The translations under genes and the position numbers were made by a program. From positions 157,586 through 221,585 of the forward strand of contig NZ_QGGL01000008.1 in NCBI RefSeq assembly GCF_003148565.1: DNA of 64,000 nt, read 5' to 3'. The notes beneath the pieces were generated by a model, which saw nothing but the letters and a program-made list of their open reading frames with translations, was not told the origin of the DNA and did no database searches. Shown here piece after piece: positions 34,161 to 42,175 of this stretch (position 1 is the stretch's first letter; each line of letters opens with the position of its first letter). This DNA is from Tumebacillus permanentifrigoris (GTDB lineage Bacteria; Bacillota; Bacilli; Tumebacillales; Tumebacillaceae).

Positions 34161-34937
34161 TTACTTCTGGTTAGGTTTCAGATAAGCGACATAATAGATG
34201 CAGGCGACAAAAAGCGAACCGCCCACGGTGTTGCCGAGAAAGACCGGAACGAAATTACGGAAATAATCAAACCAAGTGAAATGACCTGCGAAGATCGCAG
34301 CTGGGATGACGAACATGTTGGCGATCAGATTCTGAAACCCGATGGCGACGAAGGCCATGATCGGGAACCAGACGCCGAGAATCTTGCCGCCTACGCTCTG
34401 TGCAGAGATGGCAAGCCAGACCGCCATCCCGACCAACCAGTTGCATCCGATCGCCGATACGAACGACTTGATGAACGTATCGTCGAGCTTCGCCTGGGCG
34501 TTGGCGATCGTTTGGGTTAAAAAAGGCCCCGTCTCGGTCAAGCCGACGACGTGTCCAAACATATAAGCTACGAAGATGGCGCCGATAAAATTCATCACGG
34601 TGATCCAAATGTAGTTGGTGATGATCTTGCCCACCGAGATTCTGCGGGCGAGTCCTGCGATCATCACGGTGATCATGTTGCCGGTGACCAGTTCACCGCC
34701 GCCGACGGTGATCATGATCAGCCCGACCGGAAAAACAGCAGCACCTAAAAAGCTAGCCAAGGAACCCCATTCCTTGGGCAGGTTGCCGGTGACGCGGATG
34801 TCCAGCAAAAACCCGAACGCGATGAATGCGCCGCCCAAAAACCCGAGGACAATCAGCGTCGAGGCTGGGAGATTGGCCTTGCGCACTCCGGCCTCTACAG
34901 CCAGTTCGGCAACTTTCTGTGGCGTGTGAAACGACAT
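34161..34937 (-). CDS. formate/nitrite transporter (FNT) family channel
   Basis: The 258-residue, six-helix pentameric channel of the FocA/NirC family passes small monovalent anions such as formate or nitrite. VGGGELVTGNMI, IGAIFVAYMFGHVVG, SAIGCNWLVGMAVW and NLIANMFVIPAAIFAG match the conserved helix-break and pore regions. The ATG at 34937 has AAAGGGGGG upstream; the longer frame has no ribosome site. It stands alone between terminators. Which anion is carried cannot be decided without pore-residue analysis. Confidence 0.9.
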   Translation of the reverse strand: MSFHTPQKVAELAVEAGVRKANLPASTLIVLGFLGGAFIAFGFLLDIRVTGNLPKEWGSLASFLGAAVFPVGLIMITVGGGELVTGNMITVMIAGLARRISVGKIITNYIWITVMNFIGAIFVAYMFGHVVGLTETGPFLTQTIANAQAKLDDTFIKSFVSAIGCNWLVGMAVWLAISAQSVGGKILGVWFPIMAFVAIGFQNLIANMFVIPAAIFAGHFTWFDYFRNFVPVFLGNTVGGSLFVACIYYVAYLKPNQK

Positions 34938-35001
34938 GGGAAGCCCCCCTTTATTTTCGATTGCTTCTAGTAGGCGTCCATGGTGTGAGAATTGTTCGAA
35001 C

Positions 35002-35055
35002 AAAAAAACCCCTCACGCCAGACCTGTGTGCTGTCTGATGTGAGGGGTTTTTTTG
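35002..35055. terminator. strong terminator downstream of sodA
   Basis: AAAAAACCCCTCAC ... CAGAC/GTCTG ... GTGAGGGGTTTTTT, symmetrical. It serves sodA on the minus strand. Confidence 0.85.
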
Positions 35056-35075
35056 TTTGTATAGGTCAGGCCGAA

Positions 35076-35681
35076 TTACTTCGCTGCTGCGAAACGCTTT
35101 GCAACTTCGTCCCAGTTGACAACGTTGAAGAACGCGTTCATGTAGTCCGGGCGTTTGTTTTGGTACTTCAGGTAGTACGCGTGCTCCCAAACGTCCATGC
35201 CGAGGATCGGAGTCTTGCCTTCCATCAGCGGGGAATCTTGGTTCGGGGTGGAGGTGACCGCGAGTTTGCCGCCGTCAACGATCAGCCACGCCCAGCCGGA
35301 ACCGAAGCGGGTTGCGCCTGCCTTGGTGAACTCAGCTTTGAAGTTGTCGAAGGAACCGAACGCGGAATTGATCGCGTCTGCCAGTTCGCCCTTCAGTTCG
35401 GAACCGCCCGGGCTCATGACTTCCCAGAACAGGGTGTGGTTCGCATGGCCGCCGCCGTTGTTGCGAACCGCGCCACGGATGCCTTCCGGAAGTGCGTTCA
35501 GGTCAGCGATCAGGTCTTCGATGGATTTCTCAGCGAGCTCCGGGTGTGCTTCAAGAGCTGCGTTGAGGTTGTTGACGTAAGCTGCGTGGTGGCGATCGTG
35601 GTGGATCTCCATCGTCAGTGCGTCGATATGCGGTTCGAGTGCGTCAAATGCGTACGGAAGTGCCGGAAGTTGATGTGCCAT
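35076..35681 (-). CDS. sodA: superoxide dismutase, Mn/Fe type
   Basis: The 201-residue cytoplasmic enzyme converts superoxide to hydrogen peroxide and oxygen. Metal ligands His27, His82, Asp163 and His167 are all present, the last two in [31 protein letters not shown] and the GG-x4 spacing fit the Mn-preferring group. AGGAGG lies about 11 nt before the ATG. Monocistronic, with a recognisable promoter. Confidence 0.95.
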   Translation of the reverse strand: MAHQLPALPYAFDALEPHIDALTMEIHHDRHHAAYVNNLNAALEAHPELAEKSIEDLIADLNALPEGIRGAVRNNGGGHANHTLFWEVMSPGGSELKGELADAINSAFGSFDNFKAEFTKAGATRFGSGWAWLIVDGGKLAVTSTPNQDSPLMEGKTPILGMDVWEHAYYLKYQNKRPDYMNAFFNVVNWDEVAKRFAAAK

Positions 35682-35728
35682 TTTCCTTGTTGCCTCCTAT
35701 GTACTTGCTAGTTTTTATACATACATAT

Positions 35729-35757
35729 ATCATAACTTACTTAGGTGGGATGCACAA
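35729..35757 (-). promoter_or_regulatory. sodA promoter
   Basis: Minus-strand TTGTGC and TATGAT with a 17-bp spacer, about 50 nt upstream of the ATG. Confidence 0.6.
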
Positions 35758-35817
35758 GAAGTTTTTGCCTCTCCCTGCACTAGGATACTCGCCTAAAACT
35801 CCGTTCATACATTGAAA

Positions 35818-36408
35818 CTACTGGTTCAGCCCGTTGAAGAGATAATGAATTTTGGTCTGGAAAATCTCCTCGATCGGCCACTGCCCCTCGGCAAGCACCC
35901 AGTCGTTGACGGCGTGCAGGTAGATATTCTCGATCATGTTGCCGGCGATGATCGGGTCGATCGATTCTTGCAACTGCCTCAGTTCTTGCCCGACTTCGAG
36001 GATGTCGCCAAACAGGTTGCGCAGCGACAACTTGTCACCGCTCTGGAGCATGGCGGACGGGGTGCCGAGGGAAGACTTGACGAGTACGCGTACCAAGGGC
36101 AAATTTTCCCGATTGGTGGACATCGCGATCTCGAAGACCTTCATGATTTTCTGCTCACAGCTATAGGCGGGGACATCCCATTCGCTCCGGCGCTCGATGA
36201 CTTCCTCCAGCGAATCCTGACCCCAGTGTGCGAGGATCGCTTCCTTGGTCGGGAAGTGCAGGAACACCGTCCCGCGCGCGACGTCCGCTTGTTCCGCGAT
36301 GCTGTCGATCGTGGTCGCTTCAAATCCCCGCTCTTGAAACAAATTCATCGCGGCAGAAAAAATCTTCGTGCGCGTCTCTTGCTTTTTGCGTTCGCGCCTT
36401 GTTTGCAT
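35818..36408 (-). CDS. TetR-family transcription regulator
   Basis: The 196-residue repressor has an N-terminal helix-turn-helix (about 10-60) reading RTKIFSAAMNLFQERGFEATTID, then IAEQADVARGTVFLHFPTK. The helical ligand-binding and dimerisation domain follows. AGGAGG precedes the ATG. It is transcribed divergently from the phytoene-desaturase-like gene, and the shared 170-nt region carries operator-like repeats over its own promoter, so it probably represses itself and the flavoprotein gene. Confidence 0.9.
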   Translation of the reverse strand: MQTRRERKKQETRTKIFSAAMNLFQERGFEATTIDSIAEQADVARGTVFLHFPTKEAILAHWGQDSLEEVIERRSEWDVPAYSCEQKIMKVFEIAMSTNRENLPLVRVLVKSSLGTPSAMLQSGDKLSLRNLFGDILEVGQELRQLQESIDPIIAGNMIENIYLHAVNDWVLAEGQWPIEEIFQTKIHYLFNGLNQ

Positions 36409-36496
36409 ACGATGACCTCCTGCTCTCCATAAGTAGCTACCTGTATTTTACTAAAAAATAGGGCTGGACACACGGGTCGATGTACCCTTATTATAA

Positions 36497-36526
36497 ATGT
36501 ACTGAGTCCAGAATGTACTAAGTCCA
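36497..36526. promoter_or_regulatory. direct-repeat operator, probable TetR site
   Basis: ATGTACTGAGTCCA (36497-36510) and ATGTACTAAGTCCA (36513-36526) repeat with 16-bp phase. Each is centred on the palindrome ACT-N-AGT. They cover the -35 and spacer of a minus-strand promoter (TACATT, 16 bp, TATAAT at about 36491-36496) for the regulator. Confidence 0.6.
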
Positions 36527-36537
36527 TTAATGATATA

Positions 36538-36556
36538 GGTCACTTCAATTGTGACC
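36538..36556. promoter_or_regulatory. inverted repeat GGTCAC-N7-GTGACC
   Basis: A perfect 6-bp dyad 25 nt upstream of the flavoprotein ATG. It is a second candidate operator, possibly for a different regulator because its sequence differs from the ACT-N-AGT repeats. Confidence 0.5.
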
Positions 36557-36581
36557 AATTGACAAACGGAGGTCAAGTACC

Positions 36582-37883
36582 ATGAAAAAGCGAGCGGTTG
36601 TGATCGGCGGAGGGTTGGCGGGCCTGAGTGTCGCTGCGAGGTTGGCGAAAAGCGGTCTGCACGTAAAACTGCTGGAGAAAGCACCGAAGCTCGGAGGGCG
36701 TGCGGTGACGATTCCGTTGAAGGGCTTCAACTTCAATTTCGGAGCGCACGCGATCTACACACGCGACTCGTCCTACATTCGCAAATTGGAGAAGGAACTG
36801 GGCATCACGGTCGACTGGGTCGATTTTGACCCGAAAAAAGCTCGCTACGACCTCGGCGACGAACTGACCGAGATGCCAGCCACGCTGGAAGGCCTGTACA
36901 AGACCAAGATCCTCTCCGCCACCTCGTCCAAGGCGGCATTTGCGATTGAAATCATGAAAACGGTCTGCCTCTTGGAACGCGGAGAGGAGGGTGTGACGAT
37001 CGGAGAGTGGATGAAGCGCTCGAACAAGTCGCCGGAGATCCAACAATTGATGCTCCTGCTGGCTTCCTCGAACTTTTTCACCCAAGAGCCGGAGCGCATC
37101 CCGTCCACGGTGTTTTTCAAATACTACCAACGCATGTTCAAAACCTCGAAGGCGGTTGCCTACATCGCTGGTGGGTGGGAAAGTCTCGTCCAAGAACTGG
37201 AGCGCGTGATCGTCGAGAGCGGCTCGGAGATCATGACCAAGACCAAGATCGAGCGCGTGCTGTTCGAAGGCAACAAAGTGGTGGGCGTCGAGACATCCGA
37301 TGGGTTGATCGAGGGGGACGAGTTTGTGTTCGCCTGCCCGCCCAAGGAACTGGGCAAGATCTTCGAAGGCACACCGCTCGCCCATCCGATCGCGCCGTAC
37401 TTGCTACAACGCCCGAACACTGTGCTGGTCTACGACATCGGGTTGAAAAAGCGCATTGATACGCCCTATACCTACATCTATGACAAGCAGTCCAAAGTCT
37501 TCCTGACCGACATCTCGCACTACGACCCGGCCTGCATCCCAGAGGGTGGGCAATTGATTCAGGCGATCGCCTATCTGAAGTCGGAGGAAGTCGGTGACCG
37601 CGAGCACGCACAAAAGCGCAAGGATGCGATCCAAGCGCTGTTCGACAAGCACGTGCCCGGGTGGCGCGACGAACTGGTGGCTCAGCGGTACACGGAGCGG
37701 GCCGCCGCGCAGGAGATCAAGGTCGAGGACGACCAAAAGCTGATGCCGGTGCAGTTCCACTCCTGTGCCAATGCGGCATTTGCAGGTGACTGGGTGCAAG
37801 GCGTTGGGCAACTTTCGGAGCTCAGCTTCTCATCTGGCTGGGAGGCGGGCAATCGCTTGCTGCACCGCGTGACGCTCTACTAA
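36582..37883 (+). CDS. phytoene-desaturase/amine-oxidase-like FAD-dependent oxidoreductase
   Basis: The 433-residue flavoprotein has an N-terminal FAD-binding motif VVIGGGLAGLSVAARLA and LLEKAPKLGGRAV, the usual CrtI/amine-oxidase start. The middle substrate region follows, then a C-terminal FAD segment around AAFAGDWVQGVGQ. At 433 residues it is shorter than typical CrtI (about 490). No carotenoid synthase lies nearby, so the substrate is unclear. ACGGAGG precedes the ATG. Controlled, by position, by the divergent TetR regulator. Confidence 0.85.
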   Translation: MKKRAVVIGGGLAGLSVAARLAKSGLHVKLLEKAPKLGGRAVTIPLKGFNFNFGAHAIYTRDSSYIRKLEKELGITVDWVDFDPKKARYDLGDELTEMPATLEGLYKTKILSATSSKAAFAIEIMKTVCLLERGEEGVTIGEWMKRSNKSPEIQQLMLLLASSNFFTQEPERIPSTVFFKYYQRMFKTSKAVAYIAGGWESLVQELERVIVESGSEIMTKTKIERVLFEGNKVVGVETSDGLIEGDEFVFACPPKELGKIFEGTPLAHPIAPYLLQRPNTVLVYDIGLKKRIDTPYTYIYDKQSKVFLTDISHYDPACIPEGGQLIQAIAYLKSEEVGDREHAQKRKDAIQALFDKHVPGWRDELVAQRYTERAAAQEIKVEDDQKLMPVQFHSCANAAFAGDWVQGVGQLSELSFSSGWEAGNRLLHRVTLY

Positions 37884-37899
37884 ATAGAGGAACAGACGC

Positions 37900-37940
37900 A
37901 AAAACACCCTCCGCTGACTGTGTACGGAGGGTGTTTTTTT
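37900..37940 (+). terminator. terminator of the flavoprotein gene
   Basis: AAAACACCCTCCG/CGGAGGGTGTTTT stem followed by T7. Confidence 0.9.
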
Positions 37941-38088
37941 GCCCTAGCGCTTGCTTCATGACCCGCTGCTTGTGCTGTATCATATGTCTAGGAGCCGTGG
38001 ATGGTCACGGAGGTTGCGGGTGGAATCGAGATTTTTTCTAGGAAATAGGCTACAATAAAGCGATGATGAACAGGAAAGGAGTCACAGC

Positions 38089-39048
38089 ATGACTCACACA
38101 GATACAACGCGCACTCCGCTCCTCTGGGGTGACAAGCGCTATCATACGTGGAATACACATCTGCGCGGGATCTTTGGGGAGAAGATCTTCAAAGTTCCGC
38201 TCGATGCAGGCTTTAGCTGTCCGAACCGCGACGGTGTCGTGGCAACCGGGGGCTGTACATTTTGCTCAGCACGAGGATCGGGTGACTTCGCCGGCGATCG
38301 CCGCGATGATCTGGTCACCCAGTTCAACGATGTGGTGGAGCGGATGCACAAAAAGTGGCCCAAGGCGAAGTACTTGGGGTATTTTCAGGCGTACACCAAC
38401 ACCTATGCCCCAGTCGAGACGTTGCGTTCCTACTACGAGACGATCTTGGCGCAACGGGATGTGGTCGGGTTGTCGATCGCGACCCGCCCCGATTGTTTGC
38501 CGGACGATGTGGTGGAATACTTGGCCGATGTAAACCAGCGCACCTACCTGTGGCTGGAGCTTGGGTTGCAGACGATGCATGAATCGACGGCGGAGACGAT
38601 CAACCGTGCGCATGATTTCCAGACCTACCTCGATGCGGTGGACAGACTGCGCAAGCACGACATCCGCGTCTGTTCGCACATCATCCTCGGGTTGCCAGGG
38701 GAAACAGACGAGATGATGATGGACACGGCACGGGCGGTGGCGAAAATGGATGTGCAGGGGATCAAGATCCACCTGTTGCACCTGTTGAAGTACACGCCGA
38801 TGGTCAAGCAGTGGGAGGAAGGCATGGTCGAGTTCATCGACCAAGATCGCTACATCAACTTGGTTTGCGACATGTTGGAGATCCTGCCGCCCGAGATGGT
38901 GATCCACCGGCTGACGGGCGATGGCCCGCCGGATACGCTGATCGGACCGCTGTGGAGTTTGGACAAGTGGTCGGTGCTCAACGGCATCGACGCCGAGATG
39001 AAGCGCCGCGACTCGTGGCAAGGCAAGTTTTACGAGCCGCAGGAGTAG
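38089..39048 (+). CDS. ytqA: TIGR01212-family radical SAM protein (YtqA-like)
   Basis: The 319-residue protein binds [4Fe-4S] through Cys44, Cys56 and Cys59 in a C-x11-C-x2-C arrangement (CPNRDGVVATGGCTFC), the spacing of this family rather than the classical C-x3-C-x2-C. SAM-binding and barrel motifs such as YLGYFQAYTNTYAP and VCSHIILGLPGET follow. The reaction is not established for most members; a tRNA- or metabolite-modification role is assumed. AAAGGAG lies before the ATG. It has its own terminator. The 200 nt upstream hold a weak TACAAT and a small CCGTG/CACGG hairpin but no gene. Confidence 0.88.
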   Translation: MTHTDTTRTPLLWGDKRYHTWNTHLRGIFGEKIFKVPLDAGFSCPNRDGVVATGGCTFCSARGSGDFAGDRRDDLVTQFNDVVERMHKKWPKAKYLGYFQAYTNTYAPVETLRSYYETILAQRDVVGLSIATRPDCLPDDVVEYLADVNQRTYLWLELGLQTMHESTAETINRAHDFQTYLDAVDRLRKHDIRVCSHIILGLPGETDEMMMDTARAVAKMDVQGIKIHLLHLLKYTPMVKQWEEGMVEFIDQDRYINLVCDMLEILPPEMVIHRLTGDGPPDTLIGPLWSLDKWSVLNGIDAEMKRRDSWQGKFYEPQE

Positions 39049-39050
39049 CC

Positions 39051-39089
39051 AAAAGAGAACCCTTGGGAAACCCGAGGGTTCTCTTTTTC
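39051..39089 (+). terminator. terminator of the radical SAM gene
   Basis: AAAAGAGAACCCT/AGGGTTCTCTTTTT stem. Confidence 0.85.
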
Positions 39090-39101
39090 AATGAAGAATT
39101 T

Positions 39102-39127
39102 GTAACAGATCGCGCACTTCTGCCGAC
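39102..39127 (+). promoter_or_regulatory. possible ECF-type promoter
   Basis: GTAAC and CGAC are separated by 17 nt, about 43 nt before the sigma gene. The pair resembles the AAC/CG promoters recognised by extracytoplasmic-function sigma factors and would allow autoregulation. Confidence 0.35.
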
Positions 39128-39169
39128 TAACAGGTACAGAGCAGAACGAGACAGGAAGCGGGTGAGTTG

Positions 39170-39715
39170 ATGGTCGAACACGATCTAGACGAGTGGTACC
39201 GGACCTACCACCGGGATGTATTTGCCTACATCGGGTATCAAGTGCGCAGTCGCCAAGATGCGGAGGACATCGCGCAGGAGGTGTTCGTCCGCGTGTTGCT
39301 CGGCGTCGAGCGGTTCCAAGGGCTGTCCTCGCCCAAGACGTGGATCTTGACGATCGCTCGGCGCACGGTGGTCGATTGGTATCGCAAAAAACGTTTGATG
39401 AATCTGTTCTCGCTGAGCAACGTCTTGGACGTGGCAAGCGAGGAACAAACGCCCTACGAGTCGGTGGAACGACAGGCGAAGGAGGCGGCGTTGCGCGAAT
39501 CCCTGCGCGGGTTGAAGCAAGACATGCGCGACGTCGTCATCCTGCGCATGATGCAGGAGTTCTCGACCGAAGAGACGGCCGCGATCCTCGGCTGGAGTTC
39601 TGCCAAGACGCGCACCACGTTGCACCGAGCGATGAAAAAACTGCACCAACAGCTAGGTGCAGACTCGTTATTTGAAGAACTGGCACAAGCGGCCGAGGAA
39701 GGAGTGAGATCCTGA
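39170..39715 (+). CDS. ECF-type RNA polymerase sigma factor
   Basis: The 181-residue sigma-70-family factor has region 2 (about 10-75), with DVFAYIGYQVRSRQDAEDIAQEVFVRV, and region 4 (about 115-165), with EETAAILGWSSAKTRTTLHRA as the helix-turn-helix. ATG 39170 directly follows an in-frame TTG; the ribosome site GGAAGCGGG suits either. The stop overlaps the next start by one base, the usual sigma/anti-sigma coupling. It probably directs transcription of its own operon and the cupredoxin gene in response to an envelope signal. Confidence 0.9.
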   Translation: MVEHDLDEWYRTYHRDVFAYIGYQVRSRQDAEDIAQEVFVRVLLGVERFQGLSSPKTWILTIARRTVVDWYRKKRLMNLFSLSNVLDVASEEQTPYESVERQAKEAALRESLRGLKQDMRDVVILRMMQEFSTEETAAILGWSSAKTRTTLHRAMKKLHQQLGADSLFEELAQAAEEGVRS

Positions 39716-40425
39716 TGAGCGACCCGCAATGGAACCACTTGCCTGACGAACTCAAAGCGCTTGGCCAAAAACCACCGGAGACGCCACAGAACCCGGTGGA
39801 ATTCAAGGAACGCGTCCTGCGCGAGTACGAACGCCGCACCCGCTTCCATCTGCGCGCTCGTTGGATGCGCCGAGCGATGACCGCCGTGACCGTCTGTGCC
39901 GCTATGCTGGTGGGTGTCCTCGTGGCCAAGCCAGCGGATCGGGAGGCACTCCCGCCCAGTTCCTCATCGTCCAATCAACCCCAGACGTTCGCCGGCAACA
40001 GCCCCTTCATCGCCAACCCCGAAAGCAAGACGATGGCGAAGCAAGATGCGCGTGCGCCGCAGTTGGACGAGGCCGTCGTCTACGATGCGCTCAATCAACA
40101 AGACCTGCTGGGCGCAACGCTGCGGTTCCTCACACCTAGCGAGGCACAGGATTGGTTGCAAACGACCGCCGCGGTCCCCTCCGACAAATGGATCGACCCG
40201 GCGCGGGAAGTCGGGTATTACCTGCTCAACGGCAGTGTCCGATCGGTCACGTTCGGGGAGGGCAACGACTTGCAGGTTGAGGTCAGCGAGGACGTAGGTC
40301 ATCTGCAAGTGTTGCGGATTCCCTACACGCGGTTGGCGGAGCTGTCCGGGAAACAGGTCACGCTGCACGTGTTTGACGAAGGGGGTCAGCCTGTGATCCC
40401 CACGCAGACTGTACAGGTTCCATAA
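39715..40425 (+). CDS. membrane-anchored anti-sigma factor candidate
   Basis: The 236-residue protein has a cytoplasmic N-terminal part (about 1-52), one transmembrane helix (about 55-72, RAMTAVTVCAAMLVGVLVA), a Ser/Gln-rich linker and an extracellular domain of about 130 residues. This matches the topology of anti-sigma factors, and the 1-nt overlap with the sigma gene supports it. No zinc-binding HxxxCxxC motif is visible, so it is not a ZAS-type anti-sigma. The signal sensed outside is unknown. Confidence 0.78.
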   Translation: MSDPQWNHLPDELKALGQKPPETPQNPVEFKERVLREYERRTRFHLRARWMRRAMTAVTVCAAMLVGVLVAKPADREALPPSSSSSNQPQTFAGNSPFIANPESKTMAKQDARAPQLDEAVVYDALNQQDLLGATLRFLTPSEAQDWLQTTAAVPSDKWIDPAREVGYYLLNGSVRSVTFGEGNDLQVEVSEDVGHLQVLRIPYTRLAELSGKQVTLHVFDEGGQPVIPTQTVQVP

Positions 40426-40512
40426 GTAGGGATAGGCAGGCAACACAAGGGGACACTAAGGACACATGCGTTTTTCCTACAAACGGACTGTTTCCCCAAG
40501 GAGGACTCTGCG

Positions 40513-40986
40513 ATGCAAGACTCGTATCCCCGCTACCGTCGTTGGTTGTTCGGCTTGACGATTGTGATGTTTGCAGCGGCGCTGACCGCTCCGAACCACG
40601 TGCAAGCAGAGACGCACACGTACACGACCAAAGCGCACATCACCGACAAAAATGTGGAGCCGCATCAGGAATACTGGATCGTCACCAACGAGATCAAGTC
40701 ACCGGCCAAAGACAATGTGCAAGAGTTAGAAGTTTACCGATGGGACCCTGGATTTCTCGTCGTACAAAAAGGCAAGCCGGTCACACTGCATTTCTACGGT
40801 GTCAAAGGCAAGGCGCATCCGTTTGAGATCCGCGGTCTCGGTGTGAAGGGCAATGTGGAGAAGGGGAAAGTCACGTCCGTCACCTTCACGCCCAAGGAAG
40901 TCGGCACGTTCCCGATCATCTGCCTCACCCACGCCACCATCGAACAAAACGGGCCGATGGTCGGCTATTTGAAAGTACAGGAGTAG
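40513..40986 (+). CDS. secreted cupredoxin-domain protein
   Basis: The 157-residue exported protein has a signal peptide (1-32, ending VQA) and a C-terminal cupredoxin fold. Likely mononuclear copper ligands are His102 (GKAHPFEI), Cys137 and His140 (FPIICLTH) and Met149. The Cys-x2-His spacing is plastocyanin-like, but the His-to-Met loop is longer than usual. CAAGGAGG precedes the ATG. It follows the sigma/anti-sigma pair by 87 nt without a terminator, so it may be the effector of an envelope redox or copper response. An electron-transfer role toward the caa3 oxidase is another possibility. Confidence 0.85.
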   Translation: MQDSYPRYRRWLFGLTIVMFAAALTAPNHVQAETHTYTTKAHITDKNVEPHQEYWIVTNEIKSPAKDNVQELEVYRWDPGFLVVQKGKPVTLHFYGVKGKAHPFEIRGLGVKGNVEKGKVTSVTFTPKEVGTFPIICLTHATIEQNGPMVGYLKVQE

Positions 40987-40987
40987 C

Positions 40988-41028
40988 AAAAAGAGACTCG
41001 TACCGCTGCGGCGGTCGAGTCTTTTTTT
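40988..41028 (+). terminator. terminator after the cupredoxin gene
   Basis: AGACTCG ... CCGC/GCGG ... CGAGTCT followed by T7. Confidence 0.9.
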
Positions 41029-41054
41029 GTGATATACTCTTTCCATAATATTTT

Positions 41055-41091
41055 GTGATTCGAAATACTTCTTGGTGATTCGAAATACTTC
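41055..41091. repeat. tandem 17-bp repeat upstream of rarD
   Basis: GTGATTCGAAATACTTC occurs twice with a 20-bp period (41055-41071 and 41075-41091), each copy centred on TTCGAA. Two helical turns apart and 17 nt before the start codon, it could be an operator or a recent slippage duplication. Confidence 0.7.
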
Positions 41092-41107
41092 AAAGTGGGA
41101 GGCAACA

Positions 41108-41995
41108 ATGAAAAAAGGGCTATGGTACTCGGTCGCAGCCTATGGAATGTGGGGGCTGTTACCCCTTTATTGGAAGGTGTTCCAAGACATTGGGGCTTGG
41201 GAGATTTTGTCCCACCGCATCATCTGGTCGGTCGTGTTCGTCCTCCTGTTGGTCACGGTGACCAAGCGCTGGAAGGCGTTGACGCAGGCAGTTCCCGACG
41301 CGAAAAGCAAACGGTCTGTCATCATCGCCTCGCTGTTGATCTCGCTTAATTGGTTGATCTACATCTGGGCTGTCAACAACAACCACATGGTCGAGGCGAG
41401 TCTCGGGTATTACATCAACCCGCTGATGAACGTGTTCTTGGGCGTGTTTCTCCTGCAGGAGCGACTCTCAAAACTGCAAGGGAGTGCGATCGCACTGGCA
41501 GCGCTCGGGGTCCTGATCTTGACGATTTCCTATGGACAGTTCCCGTGGGTGTCGCTCTCCTTGGCGACTTCCTTCGCGCTGTACGGCTTCACCAAGAAAA
41601 AAGCGAACCTCGACACCATCGTCGGATTGTCGCTGGAGACGCTGATCGTCTTGCCTTTCGCCTTGATCTATCTCGTCTTATTTGCACAGGGTGGCGAGGC
41701 CCCGCAGCTTTTGTCCGGTTGGCGATGGCTGCTCCTCTCGGTCGCAGGTGTTGCCACGGCTTTGCCGCTGTTGTTTTTTGCAGAAGGGGTCAAGCGATTG
41801 CCGCTCTCGATCATGGGGTTCGTGCAATATCTCTCCCCGACGATCACGCTGTTTCTGGGCGTGTTGTTGTACCATGAGAGTTTTTCGACCATCGAGTTTC
41901 TCTCGTTTGGGATGATCTGGAGCGCGTTGGTTCTGTACATGATCCAGGTCACGCGGAATTCACAACGCAGCATGCCGAGTCCAAAGGTGAAGTAA
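41108..41995 (+). CDS. rarD: EamA-family permease RarD
   Basis: The 295-residue, ten-helix drug/metabolite transporter begins LWYSVAAYGMWGLLPLYWKV, characteristic of RarD. Conserved segments EILSHRIIWS, NWLIYIWAVN and GFVQYLSPTITLFLGV are present. GGGAGG precedes the ATG at 41108; the longer frame would start in the repeat. The substrate is not known for the family. The 180 nt that follow contain no gene. Confidence 0.92.
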   Translation: MKKGLWYSVAAYGMWGLLPLYWKVFQDIGAWEILSHRIIWSVVFVLLLVTVTKRWKALTQAVPDAKSKRSVIIASLLISLNWLIYIWAVNNNHMVEASLGYYINPLMNVFLGVFLLQERLSKLQGSAIALAALGVLILTISYGQFPWVSLSLATSFALYGFTKKKANLDTIVGLSLETLIVLPFALIYLVLFAQGGEAPQLLSGWRWLLLSVAGVATALPLLFFAEGVKRLPLSIMGFVQYLSPTITLFLGVLLYHESFSTIEFLSFGMIWSALVLYMIQVTRNSQRSMPSPKVK

Positions 41996-42175
41996 CGACC
42001 ACCAAATCTTACGAATGTGCTGGAAGGGTACTAGACGAGGCGGAACACCCATGATAATCTACGGTTGTAGAGATATTGTAATTCTTAAAATTCATGAAAT
42101 CTACACAACAGATAGAACTTATACGGGGCAAGTGGTGTTCTTGATTTGTTAGTCAACCAAAAGGAGTTCTCCAGC

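Noticed and set aside
37950..38088. Possible riboswitch or sRNA upstream of the radical SAM gene
   Set aside because: Only a short CCGTG/CACGG hairpin and a weak TACAAT were found; no family pattern and no convincing terminator.
41996..42175. c-di-GMP riboswitch before the GGDEF-EAL gene
   Set aside because: None of the conserved GEMM aptamer elements are present; only a loose TTGTAGA/TCTACA inverted repeat is seen.
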